Source: Enterobacter dykesii (GTDB lineage Bacteria > Pseudomonadota > Gammaproteobacteria > Enterobacterales > Enterobacteriaceae). Taken from it: a stretch of 64,000 nt of DNA. The stretch covers positions 4,092,001 to 4,156,000 of the forward strand of contig NZ_CP126604.1 in assembly GCF_008364625.2 (NCBI RefSeq). Direction: 5' to 3'. This document shows, piece after piece, positions 12,783 to 35,041 of this stretch. The notes beneath the pieces are model-generated. The model ran no database searches. It had not been told where the DNA came from and saw only the letters and a list, made by a program, of their open reading frames with translations. Positions within the stretch are counted from its first letter, which is position 1. Every line of letters begins with the position of its first letter. The position numbers and the translations under genes were made by a program.

Positions 12783-13329
12783 TATTTTGATCCGCCGTAA
12801 CCGGCTTTCCACATTGTTTACTGGCGCAGAAGCGTTTCATGCCTTGCGCGGTTTTCTTCTCTATGAGTAGCGGATAATTGCAATGAGGGCAGGTTCCCGC
12901 TACCGGTTTAAAATTGATAACGAACTGGCATTCAGGGTAGCGATCGCACGAATGGAAAGTCTTACCATACCGGGAGCGGCGCTGTACCAACTGACCGCGC
13001 TGACACTGAGGGCACGCAATTGCCGTTTCATCAGGCTTATCAATTTGTTCCGTATGCTCACATTCCGGGTAGCGGCTACATCCAATAAACATGCCGAATC
13101 GCCCCTGCCGCAGGGCTAATTCACCACCGCAGAGTGGACAATACTGCCCCTCCAGAATTTTAACAATATGTCCGTCCGCCTGGCTTTTCAGGGGACGAAC
13201 ATAATCACATTCCGGATAGTGTGAACAACCGAGAAACGGGCCGTGTTTCCCGGACCGAATAACAAGTTCAGCCCCGCACTGCGGGCAGGGCTCATTTTTA
13301 TGCACCGTGAATAGTGCTGATTTGGCCAT
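12775..13329 (-). CDS. yrdD: Zinc-ribbon protein related to topoisomerase I C-terminal domains
   Basis: 184 residues made almost wholly of four topoisomerase-type zinc ribbons (CPQCG, CPLCG, CPQCQ and CPHCN, each followed about 20 residues later by a C-x5-C type pair such as CSHYPEC). These domains resemble the DNA-binding C-terminus of TopA, but no topoisomerase catalytic domain is present. The role is unknown; binding to single-stranded nucleic acid is plausible. Located between smg and tsaC as in E. coli. Confidence 0.88.
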   Translation of the reverse strand: MAKSALFTVHKNEPCPQCGAELVIRSGKHGPFLGCSHYPECDYVRPLKSQADGHIVKILEGQYCPLCGGELALRQGRFGMFIGCSRYPECEHTEQIDKPDETAIACPQCQRGQLVQRRSRYGKTFHSCDRYPECQFVINFKPVAGTCPHCNYPLLIEKKTAQGMKRFCASKQCGKPVTADQNSE

Positions 13330-13355
13330 AACAACTCTTGGTGCTGCACATTGAA

Positions 13356-13829
13356 TTAGTGCAGCATACCTTCATTCACTTCAAAGAGTAATTCTTCCAT
13401 TTGCTGATAGGCGTTTTCACAGCCCGGGATATTAAACAGAACCATCAGGATCACCCACTTAAGATCTTCCAGTTCAAATTCTGCTGTATCCAGCGCCATG
13501 ACGCGCTCTATCACCATTTCTCTCGTTTCGAGGTTCAGCACCTGAATCTGCTCAAGGAATAAAATGAACCCCCGGCAGCTGGCATCCAGCCTTTCACACT
13601 CTTCTGCTGTATAAATGCGTACTGACAATGGGTCAGAAGCCAGCTGCATCGGTTCGGCGAGGCCTTCCTGATAATCAGCCAGTTTTTCCAGCCACATCAA
13701 CGCATTATAGATATCTTCCCGCTCAAACCCCGCATCGGTAAGATCCTGTGTCAATTTGTCCTGATCCACTCGCATTTCTGCTTCGTTATGGATGTAAGTC
13801 TCAAACAAATACATCAGTACGTCGAACAT
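13356..13829 (-). CDS. smg: Smg family protein
   Basis: 157 residues, acidic, predicted mostly helical (DUF494/Smg family). Function is not established; it is consistently found beside dprA in gammaproteobacteria. The start ([12 protein letters not shown]) overlaps the 3' end of dprA by 29 bases, which suggests coupled translation. Confidence 0.9.
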   Translation of the reverse strand: MFDVLMYLFETYIHNEAEMRVDQDKLTQDLTDAGFEREDIYNALMWLEKLADYQEGLAEPMQLASDPLSVRIYTAEECERLDASCRGFILFLEQIQVLNLETREMVIERVMALDTAEFELEDLKWVILMVLFNIPGCENAYQQMEELLFEVNEGMLH

Positions 13830-14925
13830 GGCATGCCCTCCTTAATCGGACATAGCCGCCGGGTACAGCTGCGATCCACCCTGCTAACTCCAGTTCGAGT
13901 AGCTGTGCTACCGTTACTGGCACAGGTTGGCCGGCACGTTCAGCGACAACGTCAACAGGTGTTACCTCATCTCCTACGTTAGCCAGGAGCTTGGGAAATG
14001 GCAATGCCACCTTTCCCTGATCTGATGAATATTGTCGCTTTTCGGGATCTTCCTGCAGCCATTGCAACCCATACTGCAAATTTTCAAGAATATCTCCTAC
14101 TTCCGTTACCGGCGTTGCCCCTTGCTTAATCAGCCAGTGGGGCCCCTCGCATCCTGGATTACCTATTGGACCAGGCAAGGCGAAGACTTCTCTCCCCTGC
14201 TCGAGCGCGCATCGCGCCGTGACCAGCGAACCGCTTCGGCGCGCCGCTTCAACCACCAGCACGCCTTTGCTAAGCCCGCTGATAATCCGATTCCGACGCG
14301 GAAAGTTTGCCGGCCTGGGCTGTGCGGAAAGCGGAAACTCAGAAACTATCGCGCCGTCAGATTCAATAAGCCGCATCGCCAATGCCTGATGTCGGCGTGG
14401 ATAAATGCTAAAAAGACCGTTCCCCAGCACCGCTACACTTCGTCCTTTAGCTGACAGCGCCGCACCGTGGGCAACGCCGTCAATACCGCAGGCCAGGCCG
14501 CTGGTGATCGTGAAACCGCTTTGTGAGAGTTGTTCGCACAGGATTTTCCCCCATCGCTCGCCGTACCATGATGGCGCACGACTGCCGACCACTGCCAATT
14601 GAACCGTATTAAGCGCCTCAGGGTTACCTTTTATGAATAACGCCCCGGGATAATCAGGGATCGTGCGAAGCAATGGGGGATAAAGGGGATGGTTGGCCGT
14701 TAATAAATGATGTCCCGGCTGCTCAAGCCACATCAGGCTACGTTCCAGCTCACTCTCATCGAGGGCAAGGAACCGTTCAGTCTGCTTCGCTGTAAGCCCG
14801 GCGTTTCTGGCCACGAGCACGTTGAGGTGTTCCTGCTTCTGCAGTCGCTCAGCCGCGTCCAGCATTACATCACCACAAAGCGACCCAGTGTGTATTAGCC
14901 GTAGCCATATCTCGTTAGACGTCAT
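13801..14925 (-). CDS. dprA: DNA-processing protein DprA/Smf
   Basis: DprA binds incoming single-stranded DNA and loads RecA during transformation; its role in enterics is not settled. The Rossmann-like core carries [22 protein letters not shown] and [13 protein letters not shown], and a C-terminal winged-helix (DML1-like) region ends the protein. The ATG at 14925 gives 374 residues, the E. coli length, starting MTSNEIW. An ATG at 14940 adds five residues and has a better Shine-Dalgarno (GGAGG, six-base spacing), so the start is uncertain. It is divergent from def. Confidence 0.92.
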   Translation of the reverse strand: MTSNEIWLRLIHTGSLCGDVMLDAAERLQKQEHLNVLVARNAGLTAKQTERFLALDESELERSLMWLEQPGHHLLTANHPLYPPLLRTIPDYPGALFIKGNPEALNTVQLAVVGSRAPSWYGERWGKILCEQLSQSGFTITSGLACGIDGVAHGAALSAKGRSVAVLGNGLFSIYPRRHQALAMRLIESDGAIVSEFPLSAQPRPANFPRRNRIISGLSKGVLVVEAARRSGSLVTARCALEQGREVFALPGPIGNPGCEGPHWLIKQGATPVTEVGDILENLQYGLQWLQEDPEKRQYSSDQGKVALPFPKLLANVGDEVTPVDVVAERAGQPVPVTVAQLLELELAGWIAAVPGGYVRLRRACHVRRTDVFV

Positions 14926-14977
14926 CCTTTCCCCTGCCATAAGCGGCCTCCGCAATCATTGCGATTGGTCACTGATG

Positions 14978-15007
14978 CTGTCAATCGATGGGGGATTTGT
15001 CTAGAAT
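14978..15007 (+). promoter_or_regulatory. Candidate promoter of def-fmt
   Basis: CTGTCA (14978-14983), 18-bp gap and TAGAAT (15002-15007) lie 46 bases before the def start in the dprA-def divergent region. The -35 is imperfect, so this is a tentative sigma-70 assignment. Confidence 0.4.
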
Positions 15008-15052
15008 AGAGGTAGTATTCTTATCAACTCCTGAACACGACTCTGGAAATTT

Positions 15053-15562
15053 ATGGCAGTTTTGCAAGTGTTACATATTCCGGACGAGCGCCTTCGCATC
15101 GTCGCTGAACCGGTCAAAGAAGTGAATGCAGAAATCCAGCGTATCGTTGATGATATGTTCGATACCATGTACGCCGAAGAAGGCATTGGCCTTGCGGCGA
15201 CGCAGGTGGACATTCACAAGCGTATTATCGTGATTGATGTTTCTGAAAATCGCGATGGCCGCCTGGTGCTGATCAACCCTGAGCTGCTCGAAAAGAGTGG
15301 CGAAACCGGTATTGAGGAAGGCTGTCTGTCTATTCCTGAACAGCGTGCGTTAGTGCCGCGAGCTGAAAAGGTGAAAATTCGCGCCCTGGATCGTGACGGT
15401 AATCCGTTCGAACTGGAAGCAGACGACCTGCTGGCAATTTGTATTCAGCATGAGATGGATCACCTGGTCGGCAAACTGTTTATCGATTATCTCTCGCCGC
15501 TGAAACAGCAGCGTATTCGTCAGAAAGTAGAAAAACTGGATCGTTTGCGTTCTCGCGCATAA
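15053..15562 (+). CDS. def: Peptide deformylase
   Basis: The 169-residue metalloenzyme removes the N-formyl group from nascent proteins at the ribosome exit. All three signature motifs are present: GIGLAATQ (Gln51), EEGCLSIP (metal ligand Cys91) and QHEMDH, which gives the two His ligands and the catalytic Glu. Length and sequence match E. coli Def. It is followed after 25 bases by fmt, whose product adds the formyl group that Def later removes. Confidence 0.97.
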   Translation: MAVLQVLHIPDERLRIVAEPVKEVNAEIQRIVDDMFDTMYAEEGIGLAATQVDIHKRIIVIDVSENRDGRLVLINPELLEKSGETGIEEGCLSIPEQRALVPRAEKVKIRALDRDGNPFELEADDLLAICIQHEMDHLVGKLFIDYLSPLKQQRIRQKVEKLDRLRSRA

Positions 15563-15587
15563 CGTCCTCCCGGATACAAGGATCATC

Positions 15588-16535
15588 GTGTCTAAAACAC
15601 TACGAATTATCTTCGCGGGAACCCCTGATTTTGCAGCGCGTCATCTTGACGCGCTGTTATCTTCTGGTCATCAGGTTGTTGGCGTCTTTACCCAGCCGGA
15701 CCGCCCGGCAGGTCGCGGCAAAAAACTGATGCCGAGCCCGGTCAAGGTGCTGGCAGAAGAGCATGGGCTTCCCGTTTTTCAGCCCGCATCGCTGCGTCCG
15801 CAGGAAAATCAGCAGCTGGTTGCTGACCTGAATGCCGACGTAATGGTGGTGGTGGCTTACGGTTTAATTCTGCCAAAAGCTGTGCTTGATATGCCACGCC
15901 TGGGTTGCATCAACGTGCATGGGTCTCTGCTTCCGCGCTGGCGTGGTGCTGCACCAATCCAGCGCTCGCTGTGGGCTGGTGATGCCGAAACGGGCGTTAC
16001 CATCATGAAGATGGACGTAGGTTTAGACACCGGTGACATGCTGTATAAACTGGCCTGCCCCATTACGTCAGACGATACCAGCGCCACGCTGTATGACAAA
16101 CTGGCAGACCTTGGCCCACAAGGGCTTATCGAGACGCTTCAGCAGCTTGCTGACAATACGGCAAAACCGGAAGTTCAGGATGACGCGCTGGTAACCTACG
16201 CCGAAAAGCTGAGCAAAGAAGAAGCGCGTATCGACTGGTCCCTGTCAGCCGCTCAGCTTGAACGCTGCATTCGCGCTTTTAATCCGTGGCCAATGAGCTG
16301 GATGGAGATTGACGAGCAGCCGGTGAAAGTCTGGAAAGCCTCCGTCACTAGCGGTACTACCACGGCTGAACCCGGCACGATTGTTGACGCCAACAAGAAC
16401 GGGATCCAGGTGGCTACTGCGCAAGGGATTTTGAATCTTGAATCGCTCCAACCGGCCGGTAAGAAAGCCATGAGCGCTCAGGATCTGTTAAATTCCCGTC
16501 GTGAATGGTTTATCCCGGGCAATCGCCTTGCCTGA
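15588..16535 (+). CDS. fmt: Methionyl-tRNA formyltransferase
   Basis: The 315-residue enzyme transfers a formyl group from 10-formyl-tetrahydrofolate to initiator Met-tRNA. The GTG start at 15588 follows AAGGATC and gives the E. coli length. The N-terminal catalytic domain has [13 protein letters not shown] with Asn109 and His111, and Asp147 in GLDTGD; the C-terminal tRNA-binding domain begins near residue 210. In an operon with def. Confidence 0.97.
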   Translation: MSKTLRIIFAGTPDFAARHLDALLSSGHQVVGVFTQPDRPAGRGKKLMPSPVKVLAEEHGLPVFQPASLRPQENQQLVADLNADVMVVVAYGLILPKAVLDMPRLGCINVHGSLLPRWRGAAPIQRSLWAGDAETGVTIMKMDVGLDTGDMLYKLACPITSDDTSATLYDKLADLGPQGLIETLQQLADNTAKPEVQDDALVTYAEKLSKEEARIDWSLSAAQLERCIRAFNPWPMSWMEIDEQPVKVWKASVTSGTTTAEPGTIVDANKNGIQVATAQGILNLESLQPAGKKAMSAQDLLNSRREWFIPGNRLA

Positions 16536-16552
16536 GCAAATTTATTCTTAAG

Positions 16553-16582
16553 GCCCGGTGTTTCCGGGCATTTTTATTTTTA
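16553..16582 (+). terminator. Terminator-like hairpin between fmt and rsmB
   Basis: GCCCGG, loop TGTTT, CCGGGC followed by ATTTTTATTTTT: a short GC stem with a U-rich tail ending five bases before the rsmB ATG. It may partly terminate or attenuate transcription from def-fmt into rsmB-trkA. Confidence 0.7.
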
Positions 16583-16587
16583 CGGTT

Positions 16588-17874
16588 ATGAAAAAACAAA
16601 ATCTACGCAGTATGGCGGCCCAGGCCGTCGAGCAGGTTATCGAGCAGGGCCAGTCATTGAGTAACGTCCTGCCTCCCCTGCAGCAAAAAGTTTCTGATAA
16701 AGATAAAGCCCTGCTTCAGGAGCTCTGCTTTGGCGTTCTGCGCACGCTTTCTCAGCTTGAGTGGCTGATTAATAAGCTGATGTCACGCCCAATGACGGGC
16801 AAGCAGCGCACCGTACATTATTTGATTATGGTGGGTTTTTATCAGCTTCTTCATACCCGCATCCCACCTCACGCCGCGCTGGCAGAGACGGTGGAAGGTG
16901 CCGTTGCGATTAAACGTCCTCAGCTGAAAGGGCTGATTAACGGCGTATTGCGTCAGTTCCAGCGACAGCAGGATGAGCTTCTGGCTGAATTTGCCCAAAA
17001 CGACGCGCGCTTCCTGCATCCGGACTGGCTGTTGAAGCGCCTGAAAAAAGCTTATCCGCAGCAGTGGCAGGACATTACCGATGCCAACAACCAGCGTCCG
17101 CCAATGTGGTTACGCGTGAATCGTAATCACCACACCCGTGACGCATGGCTGGCATTACTCGAAGAAGCTGGAATGAGCGGCTTCACCCATGACGCATACC
17201 CTGATGCCGTGCGCTTAGCATCGCCTGCACCGGTACATGCATTGCCCGGCTTTGAAGACGGTTGGGTAACGGTACAGGATGCCTCGGCTCAGGGTTGCAT
17301 GACCTGGCTTGAACCCCGAAACGGTGAGCAGATCCTCGATCTCTGCGCCGCGCCTGGGGGCAAAACGACGCATATTCTTGAAGTGGCTCCGCAAGCCAGC
17401 GTGATGGCGGTGGACGTTGATGAGCAGCGTCTTTCACGCGTCTATGACAACCTCAAGCGCCTGGGCATGAAGGCACAGGTTAAGCAAGGCGATGGACGCA
17501 AACCCGCAGAATGGTGTGGTGAAACCCAGTTCGATCGCATTTTGCTGGATGCCCCCTGCTCTGCAACCGGCGTTATTCGTCGTCATCCGGACATCAAGTG
17601 GCTACGCCGCGATCGTGATATTAAGGAACTTGCCCAACTGCAATCCGACATTCTCGACGCCATTTGGCCGCATCTCAAGCCCGGCGGCACGCTGGTGTAT
17701 GCAACCTGCTCCGTACTGCCGGAAGAAAACAGCCAGCAAATCGCGGCCTTCCTTAAACGTACCCCGGACGCGGCGCTGCGCGATACGGGAACGCCTGAAC
17801 TCCCGGGTCAGCAGAATCTGCCGGGTACAGAAGAGGGTGATGGCTTCTTTTACGCTAAGCTAATCAAAGAGTGA
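16588..17874 (+). CDS. rsmB: 16S rRNA m5C967 methyltransferase
   Basis: 428 residues. The N-terminal NusB-like RNA-binding domain spans about residues 1-140, and the C-terminal SAM-dependent domain carries [11 protein letters not shown] (SAM loop), DAPCSATG and [11 protein letters not shown]; the two Cys are the motif IV and VI pair of m5C methylases. The ATG at 16588 gives MKKQNLRS, matching E. coli; an earlier in-frame start lies inside the preceding hairpin. The Shine-Dalgarno is poor (TACGGTT). Confidence 0.95.
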   Translation: MKKQNLRSMAAQAVEQVIEQGQSLSNVLPPLQQKVSDKDKALLQELCFGVLRTLSQLEWLINKLMSRPMTGKQRTVHYLIMVGFYQLLHTRIPPHAALAETVEGAVAIKRPQLKGLINGVLRQFQRQQDELLAEFAQNDARFLHPDWLLKRLKKAYPQQWQDITDANNQRPPMWLRVNRNHHTRDAWLALLEEAGMSGFTHDAYPDAVRLASPAPVHALPGFEDGWVTVQDASAQGCMTWLEPRNGEQILDLCAAPGGKTTHILEVAPQASVMAVDVDEQRLSRVYDNLKRLGMKAQVKQGDGRKPAEWCGETQFDRILLDAPCSATGVIRRHPDIKWLRRDRDIKELAQLQSDILDAIWPHLKPGGTLVYATCSVLPEENSQQIAAFLKRTPDAALRDTGTPELPGQQNLPGTEEGDGFFYAKLIKE

Positions 17875-17896
17875 TGTTGAGAACAGGTCACGAGAT

Positions 17897-19273
17897 ATGA
17901 AGATTATCATTCTGGGCGCAGGACAGGTTGGCGGAACGCTGGCGGAAAACCTGGTTGGCGAAAACAACGACATCACCATCGTGGATACCAACGGCGATCG
18001 CCTGCGAGTTTTGCAGGACAAATTTGATCTGCGCGTTGTGCAGGGCCATGGTTCGCACCCGCGCGTCCTTCGTGAGGCGGGCGCTGACGATGCCGACATG
18101 CTGGTTGCGGTAACCAGTTCTGACGAAACTAATATGGTGGCCTGTCAGGTGGCCTACTCGCTTTTCAACACGCCAAACCGAATTGCGCGTATTCGCTCTC
18201 CGGACTATGTTCGCGATGCTGAAAAACTGTTTAATTCCGAAGCAGTCCCCATTGACCACCTCATCGCGCCAGAACAGCTGGTTATCGACAATATCTATCG
18301 TCTGATCGAATATCCGGGCGCCCTGCAGGTGGTGAACTTTGCCGAGGGTAAAGTGAGCCTGGCAGTGGTTAAGGCCTATTATGGTGGACCATTGATCGGC
18401 AATGCGCTTTCCACCATGCGCGAGCACATGCCGCATATTGATACGCGCGTCGCAGCCATTTTCCGTCACGACAGGCCAATTCGCCCGCAAGGTTCCACGA
18501 TTGTCGAAGCCGGTGATGAGGTCTTCTTTATTGCGGCCTCACAGCATATTCGTGCGGTGATGAGTGAACTTCAGCGTCTCGAAAAACCCTATAAACGCAT
18601 TATGCTGGTCGGCGGCGGCAATATCGGTGCCGGTCTGGCACATCGGCTGGAAAAAGATTACAGCGTTAAGTTGATCGAGCGCGATCAACAGCGTGCTGCT
18701 GAACTGGCGGAAAAACTGCAAAATACGATCGTATTTTATGGTGATGCGTCGGATCAGGAGTTGCTGGCTGAAGAGCATATCGATCAGGTTGATCTCTTTA
18801 TTGCCGTCACCAACGACGACGAGGCGAATATAATGTCCGCCATGCTCGCGAAGCGCATGGGGGCTAAAAAAGTCATGGTGCTTATTCAGCGCAAGGCGTA
18901 TGTCGATCTGGTTCAGGGCAGCGTTATTGATATTGCCATTTCCCCTCAGCAGGCGACAATTTCCGCGCTTCTAAGCCATGTTCGTAAAGCGGATATTGTC
19001 GGAGTGTCATCGCTCCGCCGTGGCGTAGCGGAAGCCATTGAAGCCGTGGCTCATGGAGATGAAACGACGTCACGAGTCGTCGGCCGCTCGATCGACGAAA
19101 TTAAACTGCCACCAGGCACGATTATCGGCGCCGTTGTGCGCGGGAATGATGTCATGATTGCCAATGATAATTTACGGATTGAGCAAGGCGATCACGTTAT
19201 TATGTTCCTAACCGATAAAAAGTTTATTACCGACGTCGAACGTTTATTCCAGCCAAGTCCATTCTTCCTTTAA
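17897..19273 (+). CDS. trkA: Trk potassium uptake regulatory NAD-binding subunit
   Basis: The 458-residue peripheral membrane protein gates the TrkH/TrkG K+ channels. It is a tandem of two RCK units, each a Rossmann NAD-binding domain ([13 protein letters not shown] at residue 7; [13 protein letters not shown] near 238) followed by a TrkA-C domain. Length matches E. coli TrkA. It begins 22 bases after rsmB and ends at an intrinsic terminator. Confidence 0.97.
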   Translation: MKIIILGAGQVGGTLAENLVGENNDITIVDTNGDRLRVLQDKFDLRVVQGHGSHPRVLREAGADDADMLVAVTSSDETNMVACQVAYSLFNTPNRIARIRSPDYVRDAEKLFNSEAVPIDHLIAPEQLVIDNIYRLIEYPGALQVVNFAEGKVSLAVVKAYYGGPLIGNALSTMREHMPHIDTRVAAIFRHDRPIRPQGSTIVEAGDEVFFIAASQHIRAVMSELQRLEKPYKRIMLVGGGNIGAGLAHRLEKDYSVKLIERDQQRAAELAEKLQNTIVFYGDASDQELLAEEHIDQVDLFIAVTNDDEANIMSAMLAKRMGAKKVMVLIQRKAYVDLVQGSVIDIAISPQQATISALLSHVRKADIVGVSSLRRGVAEAIEAVAHGDETTSRVVGRSIDEIKLPPGTIIGAVVRGNDVMIANDNLRIEQGDHVIMFLTDKKFITDVERLFQPSPFFL

Positions 19274-19279
19274 AGAATT

Positions 19280-19316
19280 GGGTGCTCGAGAAAGAGCACC
19301 CTTACTTTATCCTTTT
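19280..19316 (+). terminator. Intrinsic terminator after trkA
   Basis: GGGTGCTC, loop GAGAAA, GAGCACCC followed by TTACTTTATCCTTTT, six bases after the trkA stop. It separates trkA from mscL. Confidence 0.88.
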
Positions 19317-19419
19317 CATTTCTGTGCCTTTTATTTTTCATAATGTTTAATTATCCCGAATGGCAATTGGCTAATGATTTGTTAAACTTAAACTCGTCAG
19401 CTGGCACAAGGAGAGAACA

Positions 19420-19830
19420 ATGAGTTTTATTAAAGAATTTCGCGAATTTGCGATGCGCGGGAACGTGGTGGATTTGGCAGTGGGTGTCATTATTGGTGCG
19501 GCATTCGGCAAAATTGTTTCATCATTAGTGGCCGACATTATCATGCCACCCTTAGGGTTGTTAATCGGCGGCATTGATTTCAAACAGTTCGCTTTCACGC
19601 TGCGTGAAGCGCAGGGTGATGTCCCGGCAGTCGTGATGCACTACGGCGTATTTATTCAGAACGTATTTGATTTTGTGATTGTCGCATTTGCCATATTTAT
19701 GGCCATCAAGCTGATCAACAGGCTCAACCGTAAAAAAGAAGAGCCGGCTGCAGCACCTGCGCCAACGAAAGAAGAAGTGCTGTTAAGTGAGATCCGCGAT
19801 CTGTTAAAAGAGCAGAATAACCGCGTCTAA
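19420..19830 (+). CDS. mscL: Large-conductance mechanosensitive channel
   Basis: The 136-residue inner-membrane channel opens on hypo-osmotic shock to release solutes. It has an amphipathic N-helix ([15 protein letters not shown]), TM1 with the Gly-rich pore lining ([12 protein letters not shown]), a periplasmic loop, TM2 ([12 protein letters not shown]) and a charged C-terminal helical bundle. AAGGAG precedes the ATG. Its stop codon is immediately followed by the end of the convergent gene arfA. Confidence 0.97.
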   Translation: MSFIKEFREFAMRGNVVDLAVGVIIGAAFGKIVSSLVADIIMPPLGLLIGGIDFKQFAFTLREAQGDVPAVVMHYGVFIQNVFDFVIVAFAIFMAIKLINRLNRKKEEPAAAPAPTKEEVLLSEIRDLLKEQNNRV

Positions 19831-20046
19831 TCAATAGATAAAAGCAGGAAGGCCAGTGGCAAATAAGCGATTCGCTTGCTTGCCACTGGCCTCCCAGTTA
19901 CCCCGTTTTTCATGTTTGTCTTTACGCAGATAACTTCCTTTCCCTTTTTTATTCTTCTCAACGCGCTGCCTGAATAACGGGTCGTGAAGTAACGCCTCAA
20001 TGGCATTGTCTTTAATTTGTCCTTTCGTGTGCTGATAGCGGCTCAT
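19831..20046 (-). CDS. arfA: Alternative ribosome-rescue factor A
   Basis: 71 residues, very basic, matching E. coli ArfA (YhdL). It recruits RF2 to ribosomes stalled on nonstop mRNA when tmRNA is lacking. The last third of the reading frame contains a long hairpin (19851-19891) that in E. coli causes RNase III cleavage or termination inside the gene. The transcript then lacks a stop codon, so full ArfA is degraded via tmRNA and a shorter active form accumulates only when tmRNA fails. The hairpin here begins at about codon 52, consistent with that mechanism. Confidence 0.93.
   Translation of the reverse strand: MSRYQHTKGQIKDNAIEALLHDPLFRQRVEKNKKGKGSYLRKDKHEKRGNWEASGKQANRLFATGLPAFIY
19851..19891 (-). 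promoter_or_regulatory. Intragenic hairpin controlling arfA
   Basis: A perfect 12-bp outer stem (GGCCAGTGGCAA / TTGCCACTGGCC) encloses a 5-bp inner stem (AAGCG/CGCTT). In the arfA direction it is followed by TTCCTGCTTTTATC, so it can act both as an RNase III substrate and as a terminator before the stop codon. Being convergent, it may also end mscL transcription. Confidence 0.85.
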
Positions 20047-20078
20047 AATGTCTCCAGAGCAGGGTTTATGACGACGGG

Positions 20079-20107
20079 AGTCTAGACCCGGTTGAACTAA
20101 AAATCAA
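20079..20107 (-). promoter_or_regulatory. Candidate arfA promoter
   Basis: On the minus strand TTGATT (20102-20107), a 17-bp spacer and TAGACT (20079-20084) lie about 30 bases before the arfA start and overlap the 3' end of zntR. A reasonable sigma-70 match. Confidence 0.5.
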
Positions 20108-20529
20108 CAGCCCTGAGCTTCTCCACTCGCTCCCTGTTCCAGGGCTTCGAGAATTGAACAGTAAATACTGCTGTGGGCCGTGCCGCAGCAGGCGTCATTC
20201 AGCCTTTGCAGGGAGCGCTGCATGGTTTGCAGCTCCTGTATGCGCGCTTCAACTTCATCCAGCCGGGCCTGCACAATGCTTTTAGATTCCTGGCAGGTGT
20301 GATGTGACGGATCGATGCGGATCGATAATAACTCGCGGATCGAATCCAGCGTGAAGCCGAGCTGACGCGCATAACGAATAAACCGCAGGCGCTGCAGATC
20401 GTTATCGGTATAAAGTCGAAAGCCACCTTCAGTACGAACTTCATGATCGATCATCTGCTGCTTTTCGTAATATCGGATAGTATCCGGCGTAACGTTCGCA
20501 AGCTTCGCAAGTTCACCGATACGGTACAT
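20104..20529 (-). CDS. zntR: Zn(II)-responsive MerR-family regulator
   Basis: 141 residues. The N-terminal MerR winged helix (MYRIGELAKLANVTPDTIRYYE) is followed by a coiled-coil dimerisation helix and a metal-binding tail. The Zn ligands known for ZntR (Cys79, Cys114, Cys115, His119, Cys124) are all present. In E. coli it activates zntA, the Zn/Cd/Pb-exporting ATPase, which is not in this window. The start codon is two bases from the yhdN stop, suggesting cotranscription. Confidence 0.95.
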   Translation of the reverse strand: MYRIGELAKLANVTPDTIRYYEKQQMIDHEVRTEGGFRLYTDNDLQRLRFIRYARQLGFTLDSIRELLSIRIDPSHHTCQESKSIVQARLDEVEARIQELQTMQRSLQRLNDACCGTAHSSIYCSILEALEQGASGEAQGC

Positions 20530-20531
20530 AA

Positions 20532-20900
20532 CTACTCCTCGTTCATTTTCTGCATCAACCTATCACCGTATTCACCGTGCAGAAAATCAGTGTTCATCCC
20601 AGCCTGGCGTAGCTTGAGTTCAAGCAGGGCGAGACGGCGGCTAAGTTCAGAATGTCGTGGATCGTCATGGCCGATTCCATTGAGAAGATCGGCCAGTTCA
20701 ACGGCCTCTCTGCGCTGTTCGAGCTCCGGGGGGAGACAGCCCGCATTTTTAAGTAAACGGTATCCGGCCCGTAATTCAGGCGCAATGTGCGAATCATCGT
20801 CAAGCACAAGGGGTTCGCCGCTCCCCGGGAGATCGTCGAATTCACCTTTATTTTGAGCATCACGGATATGGCGTTCTGCCCACTGATCGAGCAACCACAT
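20532..20900 (-). CDS. yhdN: YhdN family protein (DUF1992)
   Basis: 122 residues, cytoplasmic, without signal or membrane segment. The N-terminal half carries the conserved DUF1992 region, related to part of DnaJ-homologue subfamily C member 28 (WAERHIRDAQNKGEFDDLPGSGEPL); the C-terminal half is helical and charged. Function unknown. It lies between the rplQ terminator and zntR as in E. coli. Confidence 0.88.
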   Translation of the reverse strand: MWLLDQWAERHIRDAQNKGEFDDLPGSGEPLVLDDDSHIAPELRAGYRLLKNAGCLPPELEQRREAVELADLLNGIGHDDPRHSELSRRLALLELKLRQAGMNTDFLHGEYGDRLMQKMNEE

Positions 20901-20966
20901 TATCAGCTCCAGGGGATGAACAGAATTAATACAGACATTGTAGAGAAGCGTGGGTATCGCGGATAT

Positions 20967-20994
20967 AAAAAAACCCGCCGGAGCGGGTTTTTTT
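20967..20994 (-). terminator. Terminator of the alpha ribosomal operon
   Basis: AAAAAACCCGC ... GCGGGTTTTTT with a short CGGA loop, flanked by A and T runs on both sides, so it can act in both directions. It lies 14 bases beyond the rplQ stop. Confidence 0.88.
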
Positions 20995-21007
20995 ACGTTA
21001 CTGCAGA

Positions 21008-21415
<408 letters not shown>

Positions 21416-21431
21416 TTAACCTGTGATCCGG

Positions 21432-22421
21432 TTACTCGTCAGCAATGCTTGCCGGTGGCCAGTTTTCCAGGCGCATGCCCAGAGACAGACCACGTGAAGC
21501 CAGCACGTCTTTAATCTCAGTAAGAGATTTTTTACCCAGGTTCGGCGTTTTCAGCAACTCAACCTCGGTACGCTGTACCAGATCACCGATATAGTGGATA
21601 GCTTCTGCCTTGAGGCAGTTAGCAGAGCGGACAGTCAATTCGAGATCGTCAACAGGGCGCAGCAGGATCGGATCGAATTCTGGTTTCTCTTCTTTCACTT
21701 CCGGCTGACGTACATCACGTAAGTCAACGAAAGCTTCCAGTTGTTCTGCCAGGATGGTCGCCGCACGACGAATCGCCTCTTCAGGATCGATTGTGCCGTT
21801 GGTTTCCATTTCGATGACCAGCTTGTCCAGGTCGGTACGCTGTTCTACACGCGCTGCTTCAACATTGTAGGCAATACGCTCTACAGGGCTGTAGCATGCG
21901 TCGACCAGCAGACGGCCGATTGGGCGCTCATCTTCTTCCGAATGAATTCGGGCAGAAGCCGGCACATAACCACGACCGCGCTGAACTTTGATACGCATGC
22001 TAATAGCTGCGTTCTCATCGGTCAGGTGGCAGATCACGTGCTGCGGCTTGACGATTTCAACATCACCGTCGTGGGTGATGTCGGCTGCAGTCACAGGGCC
22101 AATGCCAGATTTATTCAGAGTAAGAATAACTTCATCTTTACCCTGAACTCTCACCGCCAGCCCTTTCAGGTTGAGCAGGATTTCAAGGATATCTTCCTGA
22201 ACGCCTTCTTTGGTGCTGTACTCATGAAGTACACCATCAATCTCAACCTCGGTCACCGCGCAACCCGGCATCGATGAGAGCAGAATACGGCGCAGTGCGT
22301 TACCCAGAGTATGGCCAAAGCCACGCTCTAAAGGCTCAAGGGTCACCTTGGCGTGCGTCGAACTCACTTGCTCGATATCTACCAGGCGCGGTTTTAGAAA
22401 CTCTGTCACAGAACCCTGCAT
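21432..22421 (-). CDS. rpoA: RNA polymerase alpha subunit
   Basis: 329 residues. The N-terminal domain (about 1-235) dimerises and nucleates beta/beta-prime assembly. A linker leads to the C-terminal domain (about 250-329; motif [14 protein letters not shown]), which contacts UP elements and activators such as CRP, encoded at 52534 in this window. Identical length to E. coli. Embedded in the ribosomal alpha operon. Confidence 0.98.
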
Positions 22422-22446
22422 TGTGTCCTCTCTTTGGTACTAAGCT

Positions 22447-23070
<624 letters not shown>

Positions 23071-23100
23071 CTATCTCCAACTAACCTAAAAAACGGAGCG

Positions 23101-23493
<393 letters not shown>

Positions 23494-23506
23494 TCAATCA
23501 CCCCGA

Positions 23507-25489
<1,983 letters not shown>

Positions 25490-25496
25490 CTGCTAC

Positions 25497-26630
<1,134 letters not shown>

Positions 26631-26635
26631 CTACC

Positions 26636-27943
<1,308 letters not shown>

Positions 27944-27967
27944 TTACTCCCGTGATTCAATTGGTAA

Positions 27968-28273
<306 letters not shown>

Positions 28274-28287
28274 TCAGTAACCCTACC

Positions 28288-29550
<1,263 letters not shown>

Positions 29551-29618
29551 CTAATGTCAACTACTACCTGAGACTCTAAAATCAGAGCCGTTAAAAAGCC
29601 CCATATCGAGGGCGCGGC

Positions 29619-29624
29619 ATTATA
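29619..29624 (-). promoter_or_regulatory. spc operon promoter, -10 element
   Basis: A perfect TATAAT on the minus strand, followed by the G/C-rich GCCGCGCCC, in the 166-base gap between rpsQ and rplN. The -35 region at 17 bp (TACCCA) is poor, so strength probably relies on upstream A/T sequence. It matches the position of the E. coli spc promoter. Confidence 0.7.
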
Positions 29625-29643
29625 ACACCGCTTCTGCAATATG

Positions 29644-29682
29644 GGTAGAAAAAATAAACGGCTCATCGCTGAGCCGTTTATT
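29644..29682 (-). terminator. Terminator at the end of the S10 operon
   Basis: On the minus strand a 12-bp perfect stem (AATAAACGGCTC / GAGCCGTTTATT, six-base loop) followed by TTTTTTCTACCC, 23 bases after the rpsQ stop and just before the spc promoter. Confidence 0.9.
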
Positions 29683-29704
29683 CGTATTGAGAAGGCGTAC
29701 TGTA

Positions 29705-31633
<1,929 letters not shown>

Positions 31634-31638
31634 CTACC

Positions 31639-31920
<282 letters not shown>

Positions 31921-31933
31921 TTATCCTCTAAAA

Positions 31934-34329
<2,396 letters not shown>

Positions 34330-34349
34330 TCAATCGCTCGATGACCTGA

Positions 34350-34830
<481 letters not shown>

Positions 34831-34836
34831 CCGCGC

Positions 34837-34864
34837 ATTATACGTAAATCTGGACAAGACGCAA
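34837..34864 (-). promoter_or_regulatory. S10 operon promoter
   Basis: Minus strand -35 TTGCGT (34859-34864), 16-bp spacer, -10 TATAAT (34837-34842) followed by GCGCGGG, a GC-rich discriminator suited to stringent control. Confidence 0.85.
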
Positions 34865-35041
34865 GTGCCGTTTAGAAATTAAGCGCCAGAGGCGCAGTAT
34901 GCGTAAGGGCGCGCAACTTTTTACGCAATGTATCCCTTCCCAATACTTTGTCTCGAGCCCCTACGCAATTGTCGTTTTTGTAGATTGCCGACCAGGCCGA
35001 TCATAGCGAGGATGCGCTCAAACCCTTTTGAGGCCTTTTCC

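Noticed and set aside
16558-16587. Upstream start for rsmB (MFPGIF...)
   Set aside because: It falls inside the terminator-like hairpin after fmt; the ATG at 16588 matches the known protein.
34928-35041. N-terminal extension of the A24 peptidase gene
   Set aside because: The 38 residues contain no methyltransferase motif and no hydrophobic pattern, and GAGG precedes the internal ATG at 35042.
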